Shown: one piece after another, positions 20,914 to 30,002 of the stretch
Layout: the number at the start of each line of letters is the position of its first letter
Position numbering within the stretch: the stretch's first letter is position 1
DNA from: Bacillota bacterium
GTDB lineage: Bacteria; Bacillota; Bacilli; Paenibacillales; Paenibacillaceae
DNA length: 64,000 nt
Direction: 5' to 3'
Assembly (NCBI GenBank): GCA_023391635.1
Contig: JAEWAQ010000083.1
Coordinates: 1-64,000 of the forward strand
The notes under the pieces: generated by a model
Told to the model about the DNA's origin: nothing
Seen by the model: the letters and a program-made list of their open reading frames with translations, nothing else
Databases searched by the model: none
Program-made: the position numbers and the translations under genes

Positions 20914-23814
20914 TTAACGCTCCTCTCCAAGCTTCACGGCCTGATGAACGCGCAAGCGGCGAATATGCGCGATGAGCAATCCCGCCCCGATGAAGAGCAT
21001 GACCACGACGACGATGGACAGCCGCATCGTATCGACCTGCGAGAACACGACGCGGAACGGCGGAATTTGCCGGACCGAATTGTCGGTCGTCTGCAGGAAC
21101 GGGAGGAACAGCAAGCTCGTCAATTTTCCGATGCCGACTCCGAGTGCGATCGAAAGTCCGGCAGTGAAAATCTGCTCCAGCAGCAGCATGCCGGTCAATT
21201 GTTTGCGCGACAACCCCATCGCGCGCAAGATGCCGATCTGCACGATTCTCGACGACAGGTTGAAGAACCAGTACAGGATGTAACCGGCCAACGACACGAT
21301 GACGGTCACGAGGAAGCCGAGACTGAGGATGCCGAACACGCCTCCTCTCGCCGGGTGCTTGCTCTGCGTCGCCATCTCGCTGCGCATGTCGTCGATCTGG
21401 GCCAGCTCGATGCCTTTCTCCTGCAGCGCAGGTATGATCGGCGCCGTCTTCGCCTCCGGCTCCATCTTAAGCCACACGTCATACGGCATAAGCGGCGCCT
21501 GGTCGAAGATGTAATCCAGATTGGCAACCAGAAACGGTGCCTGATCCGGGAATTCGCTCGGCCAATAAGGCGTGATGCCGATGATGACGAATTCGACGAG
21601 TTGGTCCTGCAGCACGGTCTGGATCGTATCCCCTTGCTTCAGGTCGAACTTCTTCGCGATGTTGGAGGAGATGATCGCGCCCTCCGGCACATCGCCCAGC
21701 CAAGCCAGATACGTATACGGATTGATCGTGTACATGTCTTTGCGCAGCCAAGCCACCTGAGCGAAATCGATATTGTCGATGCCCATGATCATGCCTTGGC
21801 CGGCCGTCTTGCCGGATACGGTCAGGCTTGATTTCACTTGCAGCACGCGTGCGGCATGCGATACGCCGGGCAGCGAGCGGAACACCTCGAAAGGCGGCTC
21901 GCTATAGTTGATCCGGCTAGGTACCGGCCGCTGCGGCTGCTGGCCTCCGCCTCCGCCGTTGCCGCCATTCCCGCCGCCTCCATTGCCTCCGCCTTGATTG
22001 CCGCCACCGCCGCCACTGCCCCCGCCCTGTTGCGGATTCTGCTGATTGAGCTCGGCCGAGCCTTCCCACACCGTCTTGACGACGACATCGGAGCCGTATT
22101 TGTACAAGATGCGCTCTTCCGCGTTCAATCCGATCGTACGGGCCGCCGACGCGTTGTATACGCCGAGGCCGAGCGTCAGAATAAGCAAGATCATGAGCGG
22201 ATAATACGCCTTCGATGAACGCGACAGCTGCGTGATCGTGAGGTACAGCGGAACCGGCAGCAGCTTCTTCCAGATCAGATTGAACAGCTTGAGCAGCAGC
22301 GGGAACAGCCGCAGGAATACGAGACCCGCCGCGAAGATGGACAACGCCGGCACGAAGAACAGGAATGGCTGCACGTTGAGCTGGTCCGTCGTCATGCCGG
22401 TCTTGAATGACACCATCTGGCGCTCGTTGAACAAGTACCAGCCGTACGCGGCCACACCAACAAGCGCAACGTCAAGAAACCATTTCTGCCAGAACGGTGT
22501 CTGCGCCGAGCGCGCAATCTTGCGCTTGTAATCGACGATCGATGTGCGCGTGAACACGAGCGCGGGAATGACGGCGGCGAGAATCGCGACCAGGATCGCC
22601 GCGCTCCCCGCAAGGATCGCATCCGACGAGAAGCCGACGGGAATCGCCTTGCGGTTGACGAATTCGAGGAATCCGTTCGCCGACCCGATGCTCTTGGCCA
22701 TAAACCAGCCGAGCAGCGGACCGACCGCCAGCGCGACGGCGCCCAGCAGCGCTCCTTCCAGCAGGAACAAGAGGAAGATCTGCCTTGTGCTCGCTCCGCG
22801 GCTGCGCAGCACCGCGATGTCCGACCGCTGCTTCTCCAACGCCTGCCTCGAGTTCATCGTGATGAAATAAAACACCATGGCGATCATCGGCGCCGCCAGT
22901 GTGAAGAGCAAGGTCTGCAATTGAATGCTCGTGCGCCGGAATTCCTTCAGCATCTCGGCGAACGACAATTCCAGGTGCGCATCGTTCGAGCGCTTATACA
23001 CTTCGATATCGATGCGGCCGAGCGTGCTGGACAGCGGTGCGAGCTGGCTCGTCTTGATCTCCGACAGATCATAAGCCGTATACCACTTGACCGTCTGAAG
23101 CGGCAGGCTGCGCTTCTCCGCCAAGTCCGAGAGCAACGCCGGCTCTGCAATGAACAAATAGTTCATGAGCGAATCCAAACCTTGGTACCAATAAGGGCTT
23201 GCCGGATCGGAGGGCTTGAATGAGCCGACGATCTTCACGCGCAGCGTCTCGTTCGAACCGCCGTACATCGGGTACAACAGAACGTCACCGACATGCAAAT
23301 CGTTGCGGAACAGCGCTTCTTCCATCATGACCGCCTGCAGCGTGCCGTCGGTGTCGGGATGCTCCTGGTACCAGGTGCCCCCGACCTGCTCGGCCTGGCT
23401 TTGCAGGCCGCTGAAAGAAACGATCGTCATCTTGCGGGTGCGGCTCGCATCCACTTTCGTCGGATCTTCCGGCACGACTTCCGTGCCGCGCAGCGATGCG
23501 CTGCGCTGGGAAGCATCTGCGGGAAAGCCGATGCGCTCGGGCACTTCATCCTGGATGTAGGCATCGACGTTGCGGAACGCCTGCCAGTTCGTCTTGCCGC
23601 CTACCGCCTGGTAATTGATCAACAGCGCGCCTGCCGGCAGTCCTTCGCTGTTGTCCTTGAGCGATTGCGCGACGACCCGCTTGAGCGCCCCGTCGGCGTA
23701 CATCGGAATGCTCGTGGTAAACGCGACCGCGACGAGCAGTCCCGCGAGCGTGCTCAGCGTCAGCCAACGGGTGTTCCACATTTTGCGAAATAAAAACCGG
23801 ATCAACGCACTCAT
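20914..23814 (-). CDS. FtsX/MacB-type ABC permease, 966 aa
   Basis: A membrane protein with the duplicated FtsX layout. There is an N-terminal anchor (LTLSTLAGLLVAVAFTTSIP) and a large extracellular domain. A first helix bundle around residues 300-430 carries the coupling motif AVLRSRGASTRQIFLLFLLE. A second extracellular domain follows, then a C-terminal bundle (residues ~840-960) with GILRAMGLSRKQLTGMLLLE. The second extracellular part contains a Gly/Gln-rich low-complexity tract at about residues 592-625. Such permeases do mechanical work on substrates outside the membrane rather than classical import. It is coupled to the adaptor lipoprotein upstream and an ATPase downstream. Confidence 0.92.
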   Translation of the reverse strand: MSALIRFLFRKMWNTRWLTLSTLAGLLVAVAFTTSIPMYADGALKRVVAQSLKDNSEGLPAGALLINYQAVGGKTNWQAFRNVDAYIQDEVPERIGFPADASQRSASLRGTEVVPEDPTKVDASRTRKMTIVSFSGLQSQAEQVGGTWYQEHPDTDGTLQAVMMEEALFRNDLHVGDVLLYPMYGGSNETLRVKIVGSFKPSDPASPYWYQGLDSLMNYLFIAEPALLSDLAEKRSLPLQTVKWYTAYDLSEIKTSQLAPLSSTLGRIDIEVYKRSNDAHLELSFAEMLKEFRRTSIQLQTLLFTLAAPMIAMVFYFITMNSRQALEKQRSDIAVLRSRGASTRQIFLLFLLEGALLGAVALAVGPLLGWFMAKSIGSANGFLEFVNRKAIPVGFSSDAILAGSAAILVAILAAVIPALVFTRTSIVDYKRKIARSAQTPFWQKWFLDVALVGVAAYGWYLFNERQMVSFKTGMTTDQLNVQPFLFFVPALSIFAAGLVFLRLFPLLLKLFNLIWKKLLPVPLYLTITQLSRSSKAYYPLMILLILTLGLGVYNASAARTIGLNAEERILYKYGSDVVVKTVWEGSAELNQQNPQQGGGSGGGGGNQGGGNGGGGNGGNGGGGGQQPQRPVPSRINYSEPPFEVFRSLPGVSHAARVLQVKSSLTVSGKTAGQGMIMGIDNIDFAQVAWLRKDMYTINPYTYLAWLGDVPEGAIISSNIAKKFDLKQGDTIQTVLQDQLVEFVIIGITPYWPSEFPDQAPFLVANLDYIFDQAPLMPYDVWLKMEPEAKTAPIIPALQEKGIELAQIDDMRSEMATQSKHPARGGVFGILSLGFLVTVIVSLAGYILYWFFNLSSRIVQIGILRAMGLSRKQLTGMLLLEQIFTAGLSIALGVGIGKLTSLLFLPFLQTTDNSVRQIPPFRVVFSQVDTMRLSIVVVVMLFIGAGLLIAHIRRLRVHQAVKLGEER

Positions 23815-23817
23815 GGC

Positions 23818-24894
23818 TTAACGACCTACGACTTTCTGTCCCGGCGCAAGCCCCTGCACGATTTCGGCATCTGTAGACGTCTGCTGACCGACCTCCACGT
23901 CGACCTCGCGCTTCGTGCCGTCGGCTTCCACCACTTGCACGTAAGTGCGCCCGCCGATCGAGCGAAGCGCTGCGAGCGGGATGACGACGGCGTCCGGTCT
24001 GCGGTCCAGGATGACCGAAGCGGACAGCGGCGTGCCGCGTTCCACCGTCTGCGGCAATTCCGGCACGTCGATCAGCAAATACTGATCCAGCCGGAGCGAA
24101 CCATTGCCGCCGTTGTTATTGCCTTCGCCGGGAACCGGCAATTGCTTGATCTTGCCTTGCAGCTTGCCGACGTTGCCGATATCGACCTGTGTCTCCATGC
24201 CGACCGCCACCTTGGCCAGATCGTCCTTCGACAGCGTCACCGCGACGACTTTCTGGCTCGGGTCGGCGATGATGCAAATTTGATCGAACGCCTTGACCTG
24301 ATCGCCTTCCTGGACGGACAAGGAGACTATCGTTCCGTCGAATTCCGCCGTCAGCGTCGCCTTGGCGATATCAGTCTCCATATCGGCGACTTGTTGGCGC
24401 TGCTCCTCGAATCCGATCATTTGCGACTCGAATTCGACAGGGTCCATTTCATCCTTCTGGCGCAGCAGCTTCTTGATTTCCAGCTCCTGCCGTTTGATCG
24501 ACAGCTGTTGGGTGCGCAGCGACTTGCGCAAATCTTCGACGTCAAGCTCGGCCAAGGGGTCGCCCGCCTTCACCTGCTGACCGGGTTGTATGTATAATTT
24601 CTTGATACGCCGCCCGTCCAAGGTGAAATACATCGTCTTCTCCTTGGCGGTCAGGATTTTGCCGGAACCGGACACTTTCGTTTCCAGCGTCTTCGTTGTC
24701 ACTTCGTATTCCGGCTTCTTCGAAATTTGCGGCAGATGGATCGCCGACAGATCTTCTTCCTGCGGTTCGCTCGGCAGCAGGCCGCATCCGGCAACCGCGA
24801 GCGACAGCACCGCCGCGGCGATCACGCCAGCCGCACGCCGCCCCCGCTTATTGTTCGCTTGCGGCGAATACGCCGTCCACCATTTCATAGACAT
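23818..24894 (-). CDS. HlyD/MacA-like adaptor lipoprotein
   Basis: 358 residues. Signal with lipobox SLAVAGC (Cys37), so it is lipid-anchored on the outer face. Residues ~60-240 give the split barrel-sandwich (lipoyl-like) domain: KLYIQPGQQVKAGDPLAELD and GTIVSLSVQEGDQVKAFDQI, with a helical hairpin between them (LRTQQLSIKRQELEIKKLL). The C-terminus ends LAPGQKVVGR, typical of membrane fusion proteins. In MacAB and YknXYZ systems the adaptor links to the permease. The start at 24894 follows GGAGGT and overlaps the first ATPase gene by 47 bases; the permease gene follows after 3 bases. Confidence 0.9.
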   Translation of the reverse strand: MSMKWWTAYSPQANNKRGRRAAGVIAAAVLSLAVAGCGLLPSEPQEEDLSAIHLPQISKKPEYEVTTKTLETKVSGSGKILTAKEKTMYFTLDGRRIKKLYIQPGQQVKAGDPLAELDVEDLRKSLRTQQLSIKRQELEIKKLLRQKDEMDPVEFESQMIGFEEQRQQVADMETDIAKATLTAEFDGTIVSLSVQEGDQVKAFDQICIIADPSQKVVAVTLSKDDLAKVAVGMETQVDIGNVGKLQGKIKQLPVPGEGNNNGGNGSLRLDQYLLIDVPELPQTVERGTPLSASVILDRRPDAVVIPLAALRSIGGRTYVQVVEADGTKREVDVEVGQQTSTDAEIVQGLAPGQKVVGR

Positions 24895-25627
24895 GGTCCG
24901 CTACCTCCATAATCGTTGGATCGTGTGTCGTCATGCAGATGGACACTTTCTCCCGGGCGACTACGTCCCGGAATACGTTCATAATCTGCGCCGCCATCTG
25001 GCTGTCGAGCTCGGCCGTCGGTTCGTCCGCGAGCAGCAGGCTGGGCCTATGCGAGATCGCTTTCGCAATCGCCACCCGCTGCTGTTCGCCGCCCGACAGC
25101 TCGAACGGTCGGTGGTGCATCCGCTTGCCGAGGCCGACCATTTCCAGGCATTCCGTGACCCTTGCCTTCCACTCCGCCCGGGGCGTGCCCGCCATTCGCA
25201 GCGACAGCTCGACATTCTCGTATGCGGACAGCAGCGGCATCAGAGCGTACGCTTGGAAAATGAACCCGATATCGCGTCTGCGCACTTCCGTGCGCTTGTC
25301 GTCATTCCATTCGTGAAACGGACGCCCGCGAAAATGAATCGTGCCCTTCGTCGGCACGTCGAGTCCGCCCATCAGGTTCATCAGCGTCGTCTTGCCCGAA
25401 CCCGAGCGCCCCCTCAGCATGATCAATTGCTGCGGATACAAGTCCAAATCGATACCCTTCAGCACGCGCAGCTTCGTGCTTCCGACATCGAACGAGCGCT
25501 CCAAGCCGCGCACGGACAACAGCGGCTTCCCGGCGCCGACGGCCGCTTCGGCTTCTGTCTTCCGTTCGGCCGAGCCGGCAGCCTGTGGCGCTTCGGGCGC
25601 TTTGCGGCGCCGCAAACTCGCGAGCAT
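24848..25627 (-). CDS. ABC transporter ATPase, first gene of the operon
   Basis: 259 residues of the MacB/LolD-type ATPase group, preceded by an unusual ~34-residue charged N-terminal extension rich in Ala and Glu. Walker A is GRSGSGKTT at residues 73-81, and LSGGEQQRVAIA, LLLADEPTAELD and the H-loop MTTHD are intact. Having two different ATPases for one visible permease suggests a heterodimer of nucleotide-binding domains (inference). I chose the ATG at 25627, seven bases after AGGAGG; the open frame runs 23 codons further upstream without support. It leads an operon of five genes with overlaps or 3-base gaps. Confidence 0.9.
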   Translation of the reverse strand: MLASLRRRKAPEAPQAAGSAERKTEAEAAVGAGKPLLSVRGLERSFDVGSTKLRVLKGIDLDLYPQQLIMLRGRSGSGKTTLMNLMGGLDVPTKGTIHFRGRPFHEWNDDKRTEVRRRDIGFIFQAYALMPLLSAYENVELSLRMAGTPRAEWKARVTECLEMVGLGKRMHHRPFELSGGEQQRVAIAKAISHRPSLLLADEPTAELDSQMAAQIMNVFRDVVAREKVSICMTTHDPTIMEVADHVYEMVDGVFAASEQ

Positions 25628-25878
25628 GGCCTTTCCTCCTCTAATAGGGACCTTTGAGCGAAGCTCGAAGTCTCCCTGATCCAATCCCTTCATCATTATA
25701 ACGAGACGTCCGGCGGAAAAGTTACGCGAAATATTAAGGCTTTATCATTTTTTTAACGAACAGGTGACAACTTTCGCGAAAGAATCGCAACTGTTCGCAA
25801 TCTTCCTCTTTATAAGAAGGGCTGTTTTTGTGTATGATGGTGAGATAAGACCATGAAACGTGAGGCAGGTAGAACGCT

Positions 25879-27531
25879 ATGGAAACCAAGTCGTCATCAT
25901 CCAACTTCATTAAGAACATTATCGCGGAAGATCTTGCCGCCGGTCGCGTGCAAGAAGTCGTCACCCGGTTCCCGCCGGAGCCGAACGGCTATCTGCATAT
26001 CGGGCATGCCAGGGCGATTACGATCAACTTCGAACTCGCTGCCGAGTTCGGCGGCCGGACGAACTTGCGGTTCGACGACACGAATCCGACGAAGGAAGAA
26101 GTCCGGTTCGTCGAAGCGATTCAAGAAGACGTCAGATGGCTCGGATTCGAATGGGACGGGCTGTATTTCGCTTCGGACTACTTTGACGAAATGTACGCGC
26201 GCGCCTTACTGCTGATCCGCAAGGGCCAAGCGTACGTGGATGAACAGTCGGCGGAGCAAATCCGCGAAACGCGCGGCACCCTGACCGAGCCGGGCAAACC
26301 AAGCCCCTTCCGCGACCGCCCTGCGGAAGAGAGCCTCGACTTGTTCGAGCGAATGCGGAACGGCGAATTCAAGGACGGCGAGAAAGTACTCCGCGCGAAG
26401 ATCGACATGGCTTCCCCGAACATCAACATGCGCGATCCCGTCTTGTACCGGATTTTGCACGCCGCCCATCACAATACCGGGGACAAGTGGTGCATTTACC
26501 CGATGTACGCTTTCGCCCATCCGATCGAAGACGCGATCGAGGGCGTTACCCATTCCCTGTGCTCGCTGGAGTTCGAAGACCAACGGCCGTTGTACGATTG
26601 GGTCGTTCAACAATCCGAAATGCCCCTCGTTCCGCGCCAATACGAGTTTGGCAAGCTGTATTTGACCAACACCGTATCGGGCAAACGCCATATCAAGAAG
26701 CTGGTCGAAGACGGCGTACTGGATGGCTGGGACGATCCGCGCGTCATGACGATCAGCGGAATGCGCCGCCGCGGCTATACGCCGGAGGCGATCCGCGCGT
26801 TCATTCGCGATACGGGCATCTCAAAAAGCAATGGCATCGTGGACCACCGCCAGCTGGAGCACTATATTCGCGAAGATTTGAAGCTGAAGGCGCTCCGCAC
26901 GATGGCGGTCATCGACCCTCTGAAGGTCGTCATTACGAATTATCCCGAAGATCAGACGGAATGGCTGGACGCCGAGAACAATGCCGAAAATCCGGAAATG
27001 GGCAGCCGCCGGATTCCGTTTTCCCGCGAAATCTTCATCGAACGCGACGACTTCATGGAGAACCCGCCGGCCAAATATTTCCGCCTGTTCCCCGGCAACG
27101 AAGTGCGGCTGAAGCACGCCTACTTCATTCGCTGCGAGGAAGTCGTCAAGGATGCGGACGGACGGGTCATCGAAATCCGCTGCACATACGATCCCGAGAC
27201 GAAGAGCGGCAGCGGGTTTACCGGCCGCAAGGTGAAGGGCACAATCCATTGGGTGGATGCCGCAACCGCCGTCCCTGCCGAATTCCGCTTGTACGAACCG
27301 CTCATCACAGGCGATTCGGAGGAAGACGGCGGCTCGTTCCAGGACCGGATCAACCCGAATTCGCTGGAAGTGCTGCAAGGCTACGTGGAGCCGGGCATGC
27401 AAGGCGCAAATGGTGGAGATAAATTCCAGTTTTTCCGCCATGGGTACTTCAACGTCGATCCGAAGGATACCGCGCCGGAACGCATCGTGTTCAACCGAAT
27501 CGTCTCGCTTAAAAGCTCGTTCCAAATCTAA
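25879..27531 (+). CDS. glnS: glutaminyl-tRNA synthetase
   Basis: 550 residues, the usual length. It charges tRNA-Gln directly. The class I motif HIGH is at residues 40-43 in PPEPNGYLHIGHA, and FDDTNPTKE and the NMRDPVLYRI region are GlnRS-specific. The C-terminal anticodon-binding beta barrels end with GYFNVDP and IVFNRIVSLKSSF. The KMSKS-equivalent near residues 266-271 reads TVSGKR rather than the common TVSKRK-like form. Many Firmicutes lack GlnRS and use GatCAB transamidation, so the gene suggests ancestral acquisition. It is monocistronic, divergent from the ABC operon, with a terminator after it. Confidence 0.95.
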   Translation: METKSSSSNFIKNIIAEDLAAGRVQEVVTRFPPEPNGYLHIGHARAITINFELAAEFGGRTNLRFDDTNPTKEEVRFVEAIQEDVRWLGFEWDGLYFASDYFDEMYARALLLIRKGQAYVDEQSAEQIRETRGTLTEPGKPSPFRDRPAEESLDLFERMRNGEFKDGEKVLRAKIDMASPNINMRDPVLYRILHAAHHNTGDKWCIYPMYAFAHPIEDAIEGVTHSLCSLEFEDQRPLYDWVVQQSEMPLVPRQYEFGKLYLTNTVSGKRHIKKLVEDGVLDGWDDPRVMTISGMRRRGYTPEAIRAFIRDTGISKSNGIVDHRQLEHYIREDLKLKALRTMAVIDPLKVVITNYPEDQTEWLDAENNAENPEMGSRRIPFSREIFIERDDFMENPPAKYFRLFPGNEVRLKHAYFIRCEEVVKDADGRVIEIRCTYDPETKSGSGFTGRKVKGTIHWVDAATAVPAEFRLYEPLITGDSEEDGGSFQDRINPNSLEVLQGYVEPGMQGANGGDKFQFFRHGYFNVDPKDTAPERIVFNRIVSLKSSFQI

Positions 27532-27547
27532 CCAATTGCCATAAGAT

Positions 27548-27590
27548 GCTCCCGGTCCGCAACCTTGCGGGCGCCGGGAGCGTCTATTTT
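27548..27590 (+). terminator. terminator of glnS
   Basis: GCTCCCGG...CCGGGAGC followed by GTCTATTTT. Confidence 0.8.
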
Positions 27591-27658
27591 AATCATTCAA
27601 AAAGAAGATGACGAAGTCGTTTTAACTGGATCCGCGGGTTCTTAAGGAGGTCGATGGG

Positions 27659-29020
27659 ATGAAAATGAAATTCTACGCGGTAACCGTCATCTGCGCGCTA
27701 ATTTTACTGCTGGTGTCCGGGTGCGGCAGCGGGCAAGGAGCGGCATCATCGCCCCCGTCTTCCGGAACCGGCTCGCCATCGGCTTCGTCGCCGCAATCAT
27801 CGCAGACGCCGCCATCCTCCGGGGAGCATTCGCCCGAGGAGACGATGCCGGCCGCCAGCGAGCCTGCACCCGAAGTGACTTCCCCTCCCCCTGAAGACAC
27901 GTCGGAGGATGCCAGGATCAAGATGACAATGCAGGCGATGACGCTCGAAGAGAAAGTCGGGCAAATGCTGCTGGCGGGCGTACAAGGCACGAAGGTGGAC
28001 GCAGCGGCCAAGCAAATGATTGCGAAGGATCACGTCGGGGGCATCATCTTGTTCAAGAACAACTTGTCCGGCGGTTTTCGCTCTTCTGCGGAATTGTTAA
28101 ACGGATTGAAGGCGGCGAATCTCGGCAATCCCGTTCCTCTCTTCCTGAGCGTCGATCAAGAAGGCGGGCGGGTCAGCCGCTTGCCCAAGGAATTCGAGCC
28201 GATGCCGGCTGCCGCGATCGTCGGCAAGACAGGCGATGCCGCATTAGCGGAACAGATGGGCGGCCTGATCGCACAGCAGCTCCAACTGCTTGGCTTCAAC
28301 GTCGACTTCGCGCCGGTGCTCGATACGTTCAGCAACCCGAAGAACACGGTAATCGGGGACCGTTCGTTCGGGAGCAAGCCGGAGCTTGTGGCCGAGATGG
28401 GCACCGCCGAGATGAAGGGCATTCGGGACGGCGGCATTCTGCCGGTCGTGAAGCATTTTCCCGGACATGGCGACACCTCGGTCGATTCCCATAAAGACTT
28501 GCCGATCGTGCGGAAGTCCGAAGCCGACCTGCTCAAACTCGAATTGAGGCCATTCCAGTATGCGATCTCGCAAGGCGTCGAAGCCGTCATGGTCGCGCAC
28601 ATTCTGTTTCCGGAGCTGGATCCGGACATGCCGGCATCGCTCTCTGAACCGATCATCACCGATCTCTTGCGCGACAAGCTCGGATTCGACGACGTCGTCA
28701 TCACCGACGATCTCGCCATGGGTGCGATTGCCAAGAACTATGGCGCGCCTGAAGCGGCTATCCGCGCCGTGGAAGCGGGCGGCGACATCTTGCTGATGGC
28801 GCACAGCTACGATGTTGCTCACCAAATCTATGAAGCATTGCTGAAGAGCGTCCGCGACGGCCGCATCCCGGAGTCCCGCATCGACGAGAGCGTTGCCCGC
28901 ATCCTGAAGCTGAAGTTCGCTTACGGCATGACGGACGACGAAGTGCCGATTCCGGCCGCGTCCGATATTCCGAACGATGCGATTCGCCAGTGGCGCGAGC
29001 AAGTGAACAACCGCGGCTGA
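27659..29020 (+). CDS. nagZ: GH3 beta-N-acetylhexosaminidase lipoprotein (NagZ-like)
   Basis: 453 residues. Signal peptide with lipobox LLVSGC (Cys22), then a Ser/Pro/Glu-rich linker of ~60 residues. The catalytic GH3 TIM barrel starts at MTLEEKVGQMLLAGVQG. VDQEGGRVSRLPKEFEPMPA and KHFPGHGDTSVDSHKDLP (about residues 264-280) are NagZ hallmarks; the His in SVDSHKDLP is the acid/base. The nucleophile Asp is in VVITDDLAMGAI. It should cleave GlcNAc from muropeptides outside the cell, in wall recycling, like B. subtilis NagZ (YbbD). The start follows GGAGG. It converges on the anti-sigma gene with a 7-base gap. Confidence 0.92.
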   Translation: MKMKFYAVTVICALILLLVSGCGSGQGAASSPPSSGTGSPSASSPQSSQTPPSSGEHSPEETMPAASEPAPEVTSPPPEDTSEDARIKMTMQAMTLEEKVGQMLLAGVQGTKVDAAAKQMIAKDHVGGIILFKNNLSGGFRSSAELLNGLKAANLGNPVPLFLSVDQEGGRVSRLPKEFEPMPAAAIVGKTGDAALAEQMGGLIAQQLQLLGFNVDFAPVLDTFSNPKNTVIGDRSFGSKPELVAEMGTAEMKGIRDGGILPVVKHFPGHGDTSVDSHKDLPIVRKSEADLLKLELRPFQYAISQGVEAVMVAHILFPELDPDMPASLSEPIITDLLRDKLGFDDVVITDDLAMGAIAKNYGAPEAAIRAVEAGGDILLMAHSYDVAHQIYEALLKSVRDGRIPESRIDESVARILKLKFAYGMTDDEVPIPAASDIPNDAIRQWREQVNNRG

Positions 29021-29027
29021 TCCGCAA

Positions 29028-30002
29028 TCATTTGACCGTCACGATCGTCGATTCGCCCATCGCCTCGATCTTCCATTCGCCAGTGTGGTCAAACGTAAGT
29101 GTACCTTGATATTGGGTAATCGGCTTCAACGTGCTTCCGTCTATAAATTCTCCCACCTTTCGGAAGGTGAGCAGACGCGTCTGTCGTTTGTCGATCATGG
29201 AGGCAACCTTGACGTCCATCGTATCCGCAAGGTTGCCTCCGGTCACGATCAAGCTCGCCTCGGTGTCTCCGACAACGGCGTCGTCTTTGGAAACGAGAAA
29301 CCGGACCGAGTCGGTTTGGATGTAAACATCCTTAACCGGTACGTTGATCTGCCCGTACAATTCTCCGTCAATGACAACGTCAACCCGCCACATACCTTTG
29401 CTCGGGAAGGGATGGAAGCTCGTCAACCCGTGCGCGTCCGCGCCATAGATCGGACCTTGCAGCCCCGTCTTGTCCAGCTCGAAACGCTCCCCGGTATCCA
29501 AGTTCACGGCGGTTGCCACAAGCTGCTTCAAATTGCGATCCTTGCTGGCGGAATCGTCCCACACATACCAAAATATTTTCGCGACGGTTTCCCTGGATTG
29601 TGCCACCATATCGTAATTTTCCGAATAACCGATCTTGCCCTCGATGCCGCGCAGCCGGTCGGGATACACGACGCGGCCATCCTGGCCGAGCAGATCGAAT
29701 TTCGGACTCGGATTCCACACATGTACCGGTCTGGCGGGCGTCAGGTGAAACCAGTGAGCCAGCGCTCGCTCCGTTTCCGTCGCCAGCTTCGGAATTTGCA
29801 GAATCGCCAGCAAGCAAGCCGCAATGACCAGATAAACCGCGGCAGCGCGCCAGCCTCTCCGTCGGGATTTGCTGCTCTCCTCCGCAATGGCGGCTTGTCG
29901 CAGCTTTTCCAGCATTCTGCTTGCGGACTGTCGATTCAGATCGCTTCTCGGAAATCTCCTGATCGTATCGATCCACTCATCCTTCGTCCGAGGCAAGGTC
30001 AA
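29028..30002 (-). CDS. probable membrane anti-sigma factor
   Basis: 324 residues with one membrane helix near residues 54-70 (AAAVYLVIAACLLAILQI). The ~50 residues before the helix are cytosolic and charged; the ~250 after it form a beta-rich extracellular sensor I do not recognise. The gene overlaps the end of an ECF sigma gene by 26 bases. This order and topology is the usual one for a sigma/anti-sigma pair, in which the N-terminal part holds the sigma factor until a signal outside releases it. No zinc-binding HxxxCxxC motif is visible in the N-terminus, so it is not a classical ZAS protein. The assignment rests on context and topology. Confidence 0.7.
   Translation of the reverse strand: MTLPRTKDEWIDTIRRFPRSDLNRQSASRMLEKLRQAAIAEESSKSRRRGWRAAAVYLVIAACLLAILQIPKLATETERALAHWFHLTPARPVHVWNPSPKFDLLGQDGRVVYPDRLRGIEGKIGYSENYDMVAQSRETVAKIFWYVWDDSASKDRNLKQLVATAVNLDTGERFELDKTGLQGPIYGADAHGLTSFHPFPSKGMWRVDVVIDGELYGQINVPVKDVYIQTDSVRFLVSKDDAVVGDTEASLIVTGGNLADTMDVKVASMIDKRQTRLLTFRKVGEFIDGSTLKPITQYQGTLTFDHTGEWKIEAMGESTIVTVK

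Noticed and set aside
20176..21831. Long plus-strand open frame opposite the ATPase and permease genes
   Set aside because: Antisense shadow with a composition typical of such frames; both minus-strand genes have clear motifs.
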